In this document: positions 27,197 through 35,881 of the stretch, one piece after another
How the letters are laid out: each line of letters begins with the position of its first letter
Numbering within the stretch: position 1 is the stretch's first letter
From: Leptospiraceae bacterium
GTDB taxonomy: Bacteria > Spirochaetota > Leptospiria > Turneriellales > Turneriellaceae
Assembly: GCA_025055765.1 (NCBI GenBank)
Contig: JANWWS010000004.1
Span: 124,001 to 188,000, forward strand
Direction: 5' to 3'
DNA length: 64,000 nt
Position numbers and translations under genes: made by a program
Notes under the pieces: generated by a model
The model's database searches: none
Seen by the model: only the letters and a program-made list of their open reading frames with translations
Told to the model about the DNA's origin: nothing

Positions 27197-28046
27197 AAGG
27201 AAATTTTTCTCTCAAGTCTTTATAGGTTTTTTCTATCTTTTCCCAGTCATATCCATGAGAAATGCCCATCTTTTCCGCTACCTTGAGCACAGTGCGGGTA
27301 TCCACATTGCCGCGAGCCCCTGGCATAAAGGGACAGCCCCCAACACCAGCAAAAGAGCTATCGTAACAATAGTAGCCTGCTTCTAACGCTAGCTCAATGA
27401 GCTGGGGCGAGTGACCGTAGGTATCATGGAAATGCCAAAAAATGCGAGATTGGTAATTTTTGGAAGAAAGCCACAAGAGAAGCTCTTCCATTTGGTTTGG
27501 CTTTCCCCGGCCCGTCGTGTCAGCTAGGGAAATCTCATCAAAGAGATCAAAGTATGCCTCCATTGCTGCCAGATCGTGGGTAGGTTTTTTTTCCCCCTCA
27601 TAGGCACAGTGGAAGATTGTCGAGACATAAAGCCTTAGTTTCACGACACCCTCGTTACGCGCTTGTGCTGCCATCTGTTCGATCATTTTTAGGGATTGCT
27701 CTATCTCCTGACCTGTATTTTTTCTTTGAAAGGTAGCCGAGGTGGCTGTAAAAAAAGCAAGGTACCGTGCCCCTAGTTCCAAAGCTCGCCGCAACCCGAC
27801 CTCATTGGGCACCAAAAGCCAAGGCTCGGCATTTGGGTACTTTTCTCTAATTTTGGCAAATAGTTCATCACTTTTTGCCATGGCTGGTACCTTTTGTTCT
27901 TTTACAAGAGAACCAACTTCTATTTTCGAAAACCCTGCTTCAATGAGCCGAGAACAAAGGTAAAATCGCTCCTCAACAGAAAAAACAGAATTTAAACTCT
28001 GCAAGCCATCTCGGGGTGAAACCTCTCTTATCTCAAGGGCCCTCAT
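27180..28046 (-). CDS. hydroxymethylglutaryl-CoA lyase
   Basis: 288-residue TIM-barrel enzyme of the DRE-metallolyase family. EVSPRDGLQ near the N-terminus holds the metal/base Asp-Gly motif, the HFHDTYGHS block gives the two His ligands, and GVGGCPFMPGARGNV is the HMGL active-site loop with its essential Cys. It splits HMG-CoA into acetyl-CoA and acetoacetate, the last step of leucine degradation begun by the MCC/hydratase genes at 14-16.7 kb. The loop reads CPFMPGARGNV instead of the usual CPYAKGASGNV, a modest divergence. It overlaps the upstream MBL gene by 14 nt. Confidence 0.85.
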   Translation of the reverse strand: MRALEIREVSPRDGLQSLNSVFSVEERFYLCSRLIEAGFSKIEVGSLVKEQKVPAMAKSDELFAKIREKYPNAEPWLLVPNEVGLRRALELGARYLAFFTATSATFQRKNTGQEIEQSLKMIEQMAAQARNEGVVKLRLYVSTIFHCAYEGEKKPTHDLAAMEAYFDLFDEISLADTTGRGKPNQMEELLLWLSSKNYQSRIFWHFHDTYGHSPQLIELALEAGYYCYDSSFAGVGGCPFMPGARGNVDTRTVLKVAEKMGISHGYDWEKIEKTYKDLREKFPSIPWG

Positions 28047-28986
28047 GGTTTTTTTTCTTCTGGCGCATGGCTGAAAAAACTAATCCCTGAGCGTTAATAT
28101 TTAAATCAATGCCGAGCATCTTCCATTCTTCATCGCTAGGATATATCCCTCGTCTCTCGAGTTCTCGAGAAAAAAGCCTTTCAAAGCCAGCTTGGGCAAA
28201 ACTATGGGCCTGCTCATAAGAGATATCTCTCGATAAAATATCCTTGTAGATCTCCTCAATTTCAAGTAAAAGACGGTGTAACTCCTTGCGCCCGAATTCT
28301 ACATCCACCCATTCGCCAAAGTGGGTTAGCATAACTCTCCTTGGCTTTAGGTCCGCAATTAGGTCATAACTTTTGTGGGCTTCTTCGGGATCAAAGTCGG
28401 TAGGTGTCGTTGAGGGGTAAATAAAGGGAAAAGACCCTTTTTGTAGCAAAGGGTAACCAATGCCAAAGGAATCTCCTGTATAGACTGTCTGGTCGGCTTC
28501 GTCAAAGATAACAAAATGGTGGTTGGCATGGCCCCGGGTATAAAAGAATCGCAGAGCCACACCGCCAAGATACAACATAGAGCGATCTTCTGGAATGAGG
28601 ACCCTGTCGGGGGGGACTGGCAAAATTTGCCCATAAAGTTTATCAAAAAGCTCATCTCCATAGACCTGACGGGCGCTTTGGATTAAGCGAGAGGGGTCTA
28701 TGACATGTCTTGCGGCTCGTGGATGAGCTACCACCTTTGCCAGGGGAAAAGTTTGGGCTAGATGGCCCGTAGCACCCGCGTGGTCGAGATGCACATGGGT
28801 GATAATAATGTACTTGACCTGCTCTTTGCCTACACCGCGCTCTTCTAGAGCTTTGAGCAAATAAGGCAGGGCGTGGGTTGTGTTATTCTCAATAAAGGCA
28901 TACTCGTCTTTGTAGCCCAAAAGAAAGGCTGCTGCCGTTTGGGGATAGACATAGTGGCAGTCTATTATAGTGACAGGATCAGCCAT
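28033..28986 (-). CDS. MBL-fold metallo-hydrolase
   Basis: 317 residues. The zinc-binding motif THVHLDH is at residues 63-69, with later ligands in RGHANHH, YTGDSFG and LTHFGEW. This set resembles the glyoxalase II-like/flavodiiron-like MBL branch often annotated as 'MBL fold metallo-hydrolase'. The C-terminal 100 residues are helical. The start at 28986 (MADPVTIID) overlaps the wzz stop by 8 nt; a longer frame would run through wzz. Coupling with HMG-CoA lyase downstream may mean a thioesterase-like role in acyl-CoA metabolism, but this is inference. Confidence 0.8.
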   Translation of the reverse strand: MADPVTIIDCHYVYPQTAAAFLLGYKDEYAFIENNTTHALPYLLKALEERGVGKEQVKYIIITHVHLDHAGATGHLAQTFPLAKVVAHPRAARHVIDPSRLIQSARQVYGDELFDKLYGQILPVPPDRVLIPEDRSMLYLGGVALRFFYTRGHANHHFVIFDEADQTVYTGDSFGIGYPLLQKGSFPFIYPSTTPTDFDPEEAHKSYDLIADLKPRRVMLTHFGEWVDVEFGRKELHRLLLEIEEIYKDILSRDISYEQAHSFAQAGFERLFSRELERRGIYPSDEEWKMLGIDLNINAQGLVFSAMRQKKKNHEGP

Positions 28987-29749
28987 CTTTGACAAACCAT
29001 TTTGCCCTGATAAGCGCCACAAAAACTCCCAAGAATAACCCTGCCATAAAGCTTGCCATGATAACCAACTTGCCTGACTGATAATCGGGCTCCTCGGGCA
29101 GATCTCCATATTCCACCCGCAAAATTTCAAAATTACCTACAAGGTCCTTTAGGAGTTGTTCTCTTTGCTGCCATTCTATATCTGTTTCAAAAATATCAAA
29201 GCCCAAGTTCAGCTGGCGCCCCTGGCGAAGGGCTTCTTTCACCTTAGCCATAAGCTCTCGATCGGATCGCAAATAACGAATCTGTTGCTCGCTAAGATCG
29301 CGAAATATCTTCTTATAAGTAGCCACGACCTCGCGCGACACAAGGGCATTCACCACAGTTTCGGCCTTTTTGCGTACTTCTTCTCTGGATTTCCCCTTAA
29401 CTTCAATGGCTATAAAGTTGTCTTGTGAGCGCTCGTTTACTATCTTAAAAGCGGGGATTTCTCGATAGTTAGTTTTTCTTGCCTTTTTCTCTAATATTTT
29501 GAGCTCGGCTACAAATACCCCCCTATCTGGGAAGGGGATCTCCGCTTTTGAGAACTTAAGGGTAATGGGATGGACATAGAACTCATAGCGGTAGGTAAAA
29601 CCAAAGATGATATAATAAATTAAAGTAAGAGCAACTGGCACGAGACTAAAAAGGCCAAGCGTAAGCTTCTGCTGCCATAAAATTTCCCAAAGCTCTTTTA
29701 AGTCGATTTCATCGCTTGATCGCGTTTCTGCGTAAGATGTCTTCTCCAT
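28979..29749 (-). CDS. Wzz-type chain-length determinant protein
   Basis: 256 residues. An acidic N-terminus with IDLKELWEILWQQ precedes TM1 (about 33-53). A periplasmic alpha/beta plus coiled-coil region (about 55-225) and TM2 (about 229-247) complete the standard Wzz layout, in which two TM helices flank a large periplasmic part. Such proteins set O-antigen or capsule chain length. It is divergent from the GT9 gene and close to the ligase-like pair, supporting a polysaccharide role. No C-terminal kinase is fused. Confidence 0.8.
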   Translation of the reverse strand: MEKTSYAETRSSDEIDLKELWEILWQQKLTLGLFSLVPVALTLIYYIIFGFTYRYEFYVHPITLKFSKAEIPFPDRGVFVAELKILEKKARKTNYREIPAFKIVNERSQDNFIAIEVKGKSREEVRKKAETVVNALVSREVVATYKKIFRDLSEQQIRYLRSDRELMAKVKEALRQGRQLNLGFDIFETDIEWQQREQLLKDLVGNFEILRVEYGDLPEEPDYQSGKLVIMASFMAGLFLGVFVALIRAKWFVKDG

Positions 29750-29782
29750 TGTAGACCTCGCTACGTAAGATGATTTTCTACT

Positions 29783-29810
29783 TTTACACCTGTCGCCGAA
29801 TTGACATTAT
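29783..29810 (+). promoter_or_regulatory. candidate promoter for the GT9 glycosyltransferase gene
   Basis: TTTACA (29783-29788), 16-nt spacer, CATTAT (29805-29810), in the short divergent gap between wzz and the GT9 gene. The match is moderate and the spacer slightly short. Confidence 0.3.
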
Positions 29811-29825
29811 GTTGTAAAGCCTCAT

Positions 29826-30905
29826 ATGTCTTTTACGAGAAAGTCGAGAGGAGGGGTATCTTGCATAGCTGTCGTAAAGTTGGCAAGTCTAGGGGATGTC
29901 ATACAGGCAAGCCATGTTCTGCCCCTACTTAAAGAATATGGCTATGTGGTTCATTTTTACACAAGTAAAAGCTGCACCCCCGTCCTAGAACATAACCCCT
30001 ATGTGGACCGTGTTTTCGCCCTGGCCAACGTGGGGGGATCTATACGAGAAAGTCTGCTTGGGCTTCTCTCCCTTCTTTGGCATATGCTGTGGCACCAATA
30101 CAAAAGGGTGCTTCTCTTACACCGCAGCCCAATACTCTCATTTGTTCTCTGGCTTGCCGGCAAAAAAACCGTAGGCTTCTACCACAAGGAGAAAAATCCC
30201 TTTCTCTTTCAAAAAATCTACTTTAACCTCTCTGCGCACAGAATGGAACATAACCATGAGATGCTTTCTCAAGCTCTTGGCATAACCCAGAAAAATTATA
30301 ATATGGTCTACTTTTGTACTAAAGAAGAAAAAAGGTGGGCACAAGAGCTGCTAAAACCCTCAAAAAAATACCGCTATTTGGCGTTAAATGCCGGGGGAGC
30401 TGTTAATCTCCAAAGCTCCATGCCATCTCGCCGCTACCCCCCTCAATCATATGCCGAGGTATTAAATAAGCTAGCCCAGGAATTTCCCAAATATGTTTTT
30501 GTATTTTTGGGAGCCAAAACAGATCTAGCAATTCACAAAGAAATTATGGACAAATTAAGTCCCCAAGCAAAACATCTTGACTTTACCGGAAAACTAAGCA
30601 TAAGGCAAAGTGCAGCTCTCTTGTCTGCTTGCCATGTTTACATAGGGAACGATTCCTTTTTACTTTTTGTAGCTATTGCCTTGGGGATAAAAAGTTTTGG
30701 TATCTTTGGGCCAACAAAGGGGGAGCTTATCATGCCTACCCTACCCCATTGTCGCTTCATACAGGCGACACATCCACTCTCGGGTTGTTACAATCCTACA
30801 GAGGGAACGAAGGGGCTTGCTTACCAAGAAGAAGCTATGGGTATCATGCGCGCCTTAAGACCTATTGATGTCTATCGTTCTTTAAGAGCCTTTTTAAAGG
30901 AATAG
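29826..30905 (+). CDS. glycosyltransferase family 9 (ADP-heptose:LPS heptosyltransferase-like)
   Basis: 359 residues with the GT9 N-terminal motif IAVVKLASLGDVIQASHVLPLL, the acceptor-side HNPYVDRVFAL block, and the donor-binding segment YIGNDSFLLFVAIALGI with FGPTKGE, where the family normally has GxDxGxxHxAAAxG. The last motif is degenerate: Asp is present but the usual His is replaced. It would add heptose or another sugar to LPS core on the inner membrane's cytoplasmic face. It stands alone on the plus strand in the polysaccharide block. Confidence 0.8.
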   Translation: MSFTRKSRGGVSCIAVVKLASLGDVIQASHVLPLLKEYGYVVHFYTSKSCTPVLEHNPYVDRVFALANVGGSIRESLLGLLSLLWHMLWHQYKRVLLLHRSPILSFVLWLAGKKTVGFYHKEKNPFLFQKIYFNLSAHRMEHNHEMLSQALGITQKNYNMVYFCTKEEKRWAQELLKPSKKYRYLALNAGGAVNLQSSMPSRRYPPQSYAEVLNKLAQEFPKYVFVFLGAKTDLAIHKEIMDKLSPQAKHLDFTGKLSIRQSAALLSACHVYIGNDSFLLFVAIALGIKSFGIFGPTKGELIMPTLPHCRFIQATHPLSGCYNPTEGTKGLAYQEEAMGIMRALRPIDVYRSLRAFLKE

Positions 30906-30911
30906 CTCCAC

Positions 30912-32192
30912 TTAGCTCTGGCTTACTTTTTCGTTGGATAGAAGAACCTGCCACAAGAACAAATGATAGCTAATCAGAAACCACAAGGTGTGGAAGTTAT
31001 AGCCAAAGGCTAAGGCAAGCAAAGCTAAGAGCCATATTTTTTGAGAACGTGAGCCTTTTGAGTAGGCTTTGCTGTAGCTATAAATCCAGTAGAGAGATCC
31101 TGCAAGACCTCCCCAGAGAAAAACATTGGTTAAAAGGCTTTCTACATCAGCATGGCTGTGGACGGAAAATGACGGATTTTCTTTTGTTCCAGGTACATAA
31201 GTGTGGAAAAAAGAACCCGTCCGTCGGTAGCCAAAACCAAATATAATTTCCCCCAAAGTTGCTCGAGAAAGATAATACAAAGAAGAAAAGTAACTCAAAT
31301 GAAAAACAGCACTATGGGAATTAGCCCCAGGTCGTAGCAAAAAGCCTAAAAGAAAGAAAAAAACCAACCCTGCCAAGGGCGCCGCGCTTTCAAGCCATCT
31401 GCGCATTGTCTTAGGAAAAGAATCCAAAATCCCCCAGAAAAACTTACTCACCGCATACGCCAAAAGGCCCCCCCAGGCTGTTTTTGATGTCGAGATGAGG
31501 ATTGCCACGAAAAGCAATGCCAGACCCGTCCGACGCCATGGTACCTCGAGCATACCTTCAAAGACTAGTATGAATACAAGAACTAAAGCGGGGGTGGTAA
31601 GACCAGGATCCCAGCTTAGCCCCCCTGGCCGAAAAAGGGGGCGACCAAGGTAGGGAAAAAAAGTATAATCTTCGTTAAAATAAGTGTGATCCCCAGCAGC
31701 TCGTAACATAAATTCGGGAAATAGTATGAGGTTCAAGGCTTCGTATCTAAAAAAATGCATGCCAACTTCAAATAGCATGTATAGAGATGTAAAAAGACTA
31801 CTATACCAAAGACCTTTAAAATAGCTTTCACTTAACCGTGGTATATCCTCCTGCCCCAAAAACGCGGTGTAGGCCGAGAAAAGAAAAACAGATAAATAAA
31901 CAATAGCAGGGGGCATACCTGCCAGCTGGCGATGAAACAGGGCCACCCCTGTTACCACAAAAAAATAAAGTAAAGCGAAAAGAAAAAACCTACTATTGAC
32001 CTTGATAAAAACAAACCACTTTTTTTTCGGCTGATATAAGACAAAGTAACTGATTACCAATAGAAGGTAAAGTCCCCAAAATAAATAGGGGAGATTCAAA
32101 CGATAATAACCCGGAATAAGCCAAAGGGAAAAAAAACCTAAAAGAAAAAGGATTTTTTGAAGATTTTTGGTCAGAATTTCCTTAAACACCAC
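30912..32192 (-). CDS. O-antigen ligase/polymerase-like integral membrane protein
   Basis: 426 residues with about ten to twelve predicted TM helices and a large periplasmic loop between the halves, as in WaaL/Wzy-type proteins. It shares blocks with the neighbouring upstream gene: RPGGLSWDPGL, IFGFGYRRTGSFF, VESLLTNVFLWGG and FGYNFHTLWF. The Arg-rich GFGYRRTG loop and H-containing loops may be catalytic. It starts with GTG 11 nt inside the end of its paralogue. Ligase and polymerase cannot be told apart by sequence alone. Confidence 0.65.
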   Translation of the reverse strand: MVFKEILTKNLQKILFLLGFFSLWLIPGYYRLNLPYLFWGLYLLLVISYFVLYQPKKKWFVFIKVNSRFFLFALLYFFVVTGVALFHRQLAGMPPAIVYLSVFLFSAYTAFLGQEDIPRLSESYFKGLWYSSLFTSLYMLFEVGMHFFRYEALNLILFPEFMLRAAGDHTYFNEDYTFFPYLGRPLFRPGGLSWDPGLTTPALVLVFILVFEGMLEVPWRRTGLALLFVAILISTSKTAWGGLLAYAVSKFFWGILDSFPKTMRRWLESAAPLAGLVFFFLLGFLLRPGANSHSAVFHLSYFSSLYYLSRATLGEIIFGFGYRRTGSFFHTYVPGTKENPSFSVHSHADVESLLTNVFLWGGLAGSLYWIYSYSKAYSKGSRSQKIWLLALLALAFGYNFHTLWFLISYHLFLWQVLLSNEKVSQS

Positions 32193-33468
32193 TTTGAGGT
32201 TCCTCTCGTTTTAATTGGTGCCACAAAAAGCTAAGATAAAAAAATAAAAACCAAACGGTATGAAAGTTATAGCCAAAACTTAAAAACATGATCACCAAGA
32301 GCAAAAGGCGCTCTTGCCTTTTGGAGCCCATATAGGCCTTGACATAACTGTAAAGCCAGAAAAGAGAGCCCATAGCCCCCCCCCAAAGAAAAACATTGGT
32401 TAAGAGACTTTCTATATCTGCATAGGGATCAAACTGTTTATCTTGTTGAAACCAGGGAACATGATTTAAAAGAAAATACCCCGTACGCCGATAACCAAAA
32501 CCAAAGAGTATGTCCCAAACTGAGGTCTTCACTAAATAAACGACTGAGCCTAAATATTTGAGATGGCGAGAGTAGGTCATGGGCAAAGCTTCATAGGCAA
32601 AAAAAAAGCCAATATGAAATAGAAATAGAAACAATAGTAAAGGAAACCATCTTTCCATAAAGCTCTGGGCTTTCTCTTTGTGGCGCAGAACAAAAAAAAT
32701 GCCTTTTAGCAATAGGTAGGCCAGACAAGCTATAACCGACGTCTTGGAAAAAGAAAGGAAAATCCCTAAAAGCAAGAAAAAGCGAACTAGCCTATTGTAC
32801 TTCATGATAAGCAAACCTTCGTTGATTACCACAAAGGCTATCACAAGCGCAGGTATGTTGAGACCCGGATCCCAAGAAAAGGCAGCAGGACGCAGGGGAT
32901 GCCAAAAAGACAAATAGGGCGCTAGAGGATGGTCTGTGTTTATGAGTACATGCTCCCCCGCAGGGGTAGTTAAAAAGGTGGGTAAATACTGCAAAAGTAT
33001 TTTACCGCTTGTGCGATAAAGCCAGACATCCACTAGCAAAATAAAGGAAGTTACCACGGCACTATGACAAAAACCCCGCAAAAAAAATAGAAACAGGGTA
33101 TTTTGGCCCTGCTCTTCCATGAAATAAACAACAGCCGCCCCCCAGAATACCCCTAAGAACATGAGAGAAGCAAGTAGCCCCATCGGGTTTTTTTCTTTCA
33201 CAGCAGCTATACTGGTGCTTATAAAATATAGCAGTGCCAACAAGGCAAAGAGTCGATTTTTCTTAAGAAAGCTTAGAAACGGCATCACAAGCTTAGCGCT
33301 TACAAGCCAAGAAATAAGATAAAGGGCAAAGATAGTGAAAAAAAGGTGGGCTAGGGTCAGTCGGCCAAGGGCAGGCAAGAGAAAAAGACTTACAAGACCC
33401 AAAAGATAAAGCAATTTGGGGGCAAAAGTTGGTTTTTTTTGAGGGGTGCCAAAACTAACCTCCAACAT
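32182..33468 (-). CDS. O-antigen ligase/polymerase-like integral membrane protein, tandem paralogue
   Basis: 428 residues, polytopic, with the same conserved blocks as the downstream paralogue (AFSWDPGLNIPALVIA, FGFGYRRTGYF, IESLLTNVFLWGG, FGYNFHTVWF). The two genes arose by tandem duplication and have diverged. Overlap by 11 nt suggests co-expression. One copy could act as polymerase and the other as ligase, or they may use different glycans. They lie in an operon with the GT2 gene upstream. Confidence 0.65.
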   Translation of the reverse strand: MLEVSFGTPQKKPTFAPKLLYLLGLVSLFLLPALGRLTLAHLFFTIFALYLISWLVSAKLVMPFLSFLKKNRLFALLALLYFISTSIAAVKEKNPMGLLASLMFLGVFWGAAVVYFMEEQGQNTLFLFFLRGFCHSAVVTSFILLVDVWLYRTSGKILLQYLPTFLTTPAGEHVLINTDHPLAPYLSFWHPLRPAAFSWDPGLNIPALVIAFVVINEGLLIMKYNRLVRFFLLLGIFLSFSKTSVIACLAYLLLKGIFFVLRHKEKAQSFMERWFPLLLFLFLFHIGFFFAYEALPMTYSRHLKYLGSVVYLVKTSVWDILFGFGYRRTGYFLLNHVPWFQQDKQFDPYADIESLLTNVFLWGGAMGSLFWLYSYVKAYMGSKRQERLLLLVIMFLSFGYNFHTVWFLFFYLSFLWHQLKREEPQSGV

Positions 33469-33480
33469 TACTTCCTTAGC

Positions 33481-34464
33481 TCATAGTTTTACGACACTTG
33501 CCTTTGCCGGATTAACCCCAAAACCATGCCACAAACCCCAAAGTGGGTTAAGAGTTTCCTTTTGGGGACCAAAGCGATGAACAAAAAAGAAAAAGAGCCT
33601 TACAGCAGAAGCCAGATAATAGCCATAAGCTAAGAAATTATATCGGTGGAATTTTTTGATAAACCAGATTTTATTTCGATAGTGGTAGTAAAACTTGTAG
33701 AGATCCTTTAGAGTAAGCTCGGCTTGTCGGTCACGATGGATCATAATTACATCAGGCAGAAGCAAGAGCTTTCCGTGCCGGCTCAGGCGGTAGGTATATT
33801 CTGTGTCATCTCCCCGTATAAAAAATGTGGGCTCTGGGAAACCTAACTTTTCCACGAATTTTCTGCTAAACAAGGGACCGACGAAGGAATTCGTATCGAG
33901 CAAAATATACTTTCCCCATTTTTTGCGGCATTGGTACCAGGGACGCTCTTGTAAGAAAGGGCTTGTTACACATTTATGGTGGTCTTCCTGGTAATAGCCC
34001 GACTCATGCTGGACATGGGGGCACAGAGCTGCTACGGCATGCCTGCTTTCCTGCAATTCCTCGTATGCCGTGAGGAGCTGCGCTAGGGTGTCTGGGGGAG
34101 CTAAGGCATCATCATCCATGAGCCAGATATGGGAATAACCTGCCCCATAGGCAGCCTTCATGCCTTCAGCAAACCCCCCAGCCCCCCCTAGGTTCTGGGC
34201 AAGCCTTTTATAAAAAAAAAGCACCTTTTCTTTGCCAAAATAGAGGGTTGTTTTAGCCTCCCCGAGAGTTCCTTTTTTGAGAAAACCTTTTCTTATTAGG
34301 TAATCAGGTGTACCATCTTGACTGGCGTTGTCTATGACATAGATAGCATCAGGTCTTCGCTTCTGTCTTATGAGAGAGTTGAGGCAATCGACTAAAAGCT
34401 CCTTGCGGTTATAGGTGACTACCACTGCTGCAACAGTGAAGCTCTTATGAGATTTCCCTTTCAT
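33481..34464 (-). CDS. glycosyltransferase family 2
   Basis: 327 residues. The GT-A fold starts VVTYNRKELLVDCLNSL, VIDNASQDGT follows, and the metal-binding DxD is in WLMDDDALAP. The NLGGAGGFAEG block and the later FFIRGDDTEYTYRL resemble rhamnosyl/galactofuranosyl-type transferases such as GlfT/RfbF-like enzymes. A C-terminal hydrophobic segment near 285-305 may touch the membrane. Its ATG overlaps the upstream FAD-oxidase stop (ATGA). It would build the glycan handled by the ligase-like pair downstream. Confidence 0.85.
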   Translation of the reverse strand: MKGKSHKSFTVAAVVVTYNRKELLVDCLNSLIRQKRRPDAIYVIDNASQDGTPDYLIRKGFLKKGTLGEAKTTLYFGKEKVLFFYKRLAQNLGGAGGFAEGMKAAYGAGYSHIWLMDDDALAPPDTLAQLLTAYEELQESRHAVAALCPHVQHESGYYQEDHHKCVTSPFLQERPWYQCRKKWGKYILLDTNSFVGPLFSRKFVEKLGFPEPTFFIRGDDTEYTYRLSRHGKLLLLPDVIMIHRDRQAELTLKDLYKFYYHYRNKIWFIKKFHRYNFLAYGYYLASAVRLFFFFVHRFGPQKETLNPLWGLWHGFGVNPAKASVVKL

Positions 34465-35792
34465 CGTAAGATCCCATGCGGGTCAAAAATGCTTTCCACT
34501 TGCTGCTGGAAATGAAAATTTTGCGGAAAAAATTTGGCATACCAAGAACGTTTCAATTGCCCAAGTCCATGCTCAGCGCTTAGGGAGCCTCCTGCGGCAA
34601 TAACCTGCTCATAGACCCACAGGTCAAGTGAGTTGTGTTCAATGGCCTTCTCTTTTTCATCTAACAGAAAATTTAAATGGACATTGCCATCGCCTAGATG
34701 TCCAAAAACCACCATGTTAAGTGTGGGATAGATCTCGGGGGCATTCCTTTGCAAGTTACGAAGAAAATCGCTCAGTCGAAAAGGGGGGATGGAGATATCG
34801 TATTTAAAGACCTTATTGCCATGACTGAGGCTTTCGCTAATACGCTCGCGGTACTTCCATAGCTCTTTTCGAGCAAGGGCGGTCTCAGCATACAGAGCAT
34901 CTTCAATAAGGGAGCAGCTAAGAGCTTCCTCTAAAACGCTCTGAACCTCTTGGGATTCTGCCTCCCATTCTATTAAAACATAGTAGGCGAAATCTCGGTT
35001 AAAAAGAGGCCGCAGAGAGGACTTTTTTTCAAGAATTTTTTGACATGCAAGATCCCAAAATTCAAGGGCATGTAGACTTGCCTTTTGGCGGGCCAGTTTG
35101 GCTAGGGGTGCAAGAGCCGCAAGGCAAGAGAGCGCACAGAGCACACAAACGAGGCTTCGCGGGATGGGCACAAGGCGGAGGTAAGCCCTTGTTATTATCC
35201 CTAATCTTCCCTCAGAGCCAATGAAGAGGTCCTTAAGGGAAAGGCCGCTTGCATCTTTAAGAACAGCAGAGCCAGTATTTAAGACATCGCCCCTGCCAGT
35301 GACAACCTCAAGGGAAAGAACCTGGGCTCTCGTGGTACCATAGCGCAGAACATGAACACCACCCGCGTTTGTGGCGATGTTACCACCAATTTGGGAGCTA
35401 CCCGTTGCCGCAAATTTCACAGGATACATAAGGCCCTCTCCAGCAGAAAGCTCGGTAATAGCATCGGTTATAATCCCTGCCTCTACATGAATGATGGCAT
35501 CCTCTTTAAAAAAATCAAGCACCCGATTCATTTTTTCGAGCGAGACTACCACACCACCGCGGGCATTAGCCGCTCCTGAGTAACCTGTTCGCCCGCCCAC
35601 TACACTAAGCTTTTTTTTCTTTTCCATGCAAAACTCTACAACTTTCTCAATATCAGAGCGACTATGCGCAAAAACAAGATATTCCGGAATGGTATAGGAA
35701 AGACCGCTTTTGTCGTGAAAGTAAGCCTCGTAGTCATATAGTTCCTGACCCGTGATAACCGCACCTTCAATCTGGGCAAGTAAATGCGCCAT
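34461..35792 (-). CDS. FAD-linked oxidase, GlcD/D-lactate dehydrogenase family
   Basis: 443 residues. The PCMH-type FAD-binding domain is visible in LSVVGGRTGYSGAANARGGVVVSL, GLMYPVKFAATGSSQIGGNIATNAGG and LFIGSEGRLGIIT. The C-terminal part has the FAD-linked oxidase domain with FGHLGDGNVHLNF and LSAEHGLGQLKR. Members oxidise 2-hydroxyacids such as D-lactate, glycolate or D-2-hydroxyglutarate. No Fe-S domain is fused. The ATG at 35792 has AGGAAT upstream; a TTG at 35825 would add 11 residues. The GT2 gene begins on its stop codon, an unexpected pairing with surface-sugar genes. Confidence 0.85.
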   Translation of the reverse strand: MAHLLAQIEGAVITGQELYDYEAYFHDKSGLSYTIPEYLVFAHSRSDIEKVVEFCMEKKKKLSVVGGRTGYSGAANARGGVVVSLEKMNRVLDFFKEDAIIHVEAGIITDAITELSAGEGLMYPVKFAATGSSQIGGNIATNAGGVHVLRYGTTRAQVLSLEVVTGRGDVLNTGSAVLKDASGLSLKDLFIGSEGRLGIITRAYLRLVPIPRSLVCVLCALSCLAALAPLAKLARQKASLHALEFWDLACQKILEKKSSLRPLFNRDFAYYVLIEWEAESQEVQSVLEEALSCSLIEDALYAETALARKELWKYRERISESLSHGNKVFKYDISIPPFRLSDFLRNLQRNAPEIYPTLNMVVFGHLGDGNVHLNFLLDEKEKAIEHNSLDLWVYEQVIAAGGSLSAEHGLGQLKRSWYAKFFPQNFHFQQQVESIFDPHGILR

Positions 35793-35881
35793 ATTCCTAG
35801 AGAGGAGATAAGGCTCAGGGGTCAACTGTGTTTTAAAAAGCGATATGGAAAATTTTTTGCAAAAATACCGATACTAAAGCA

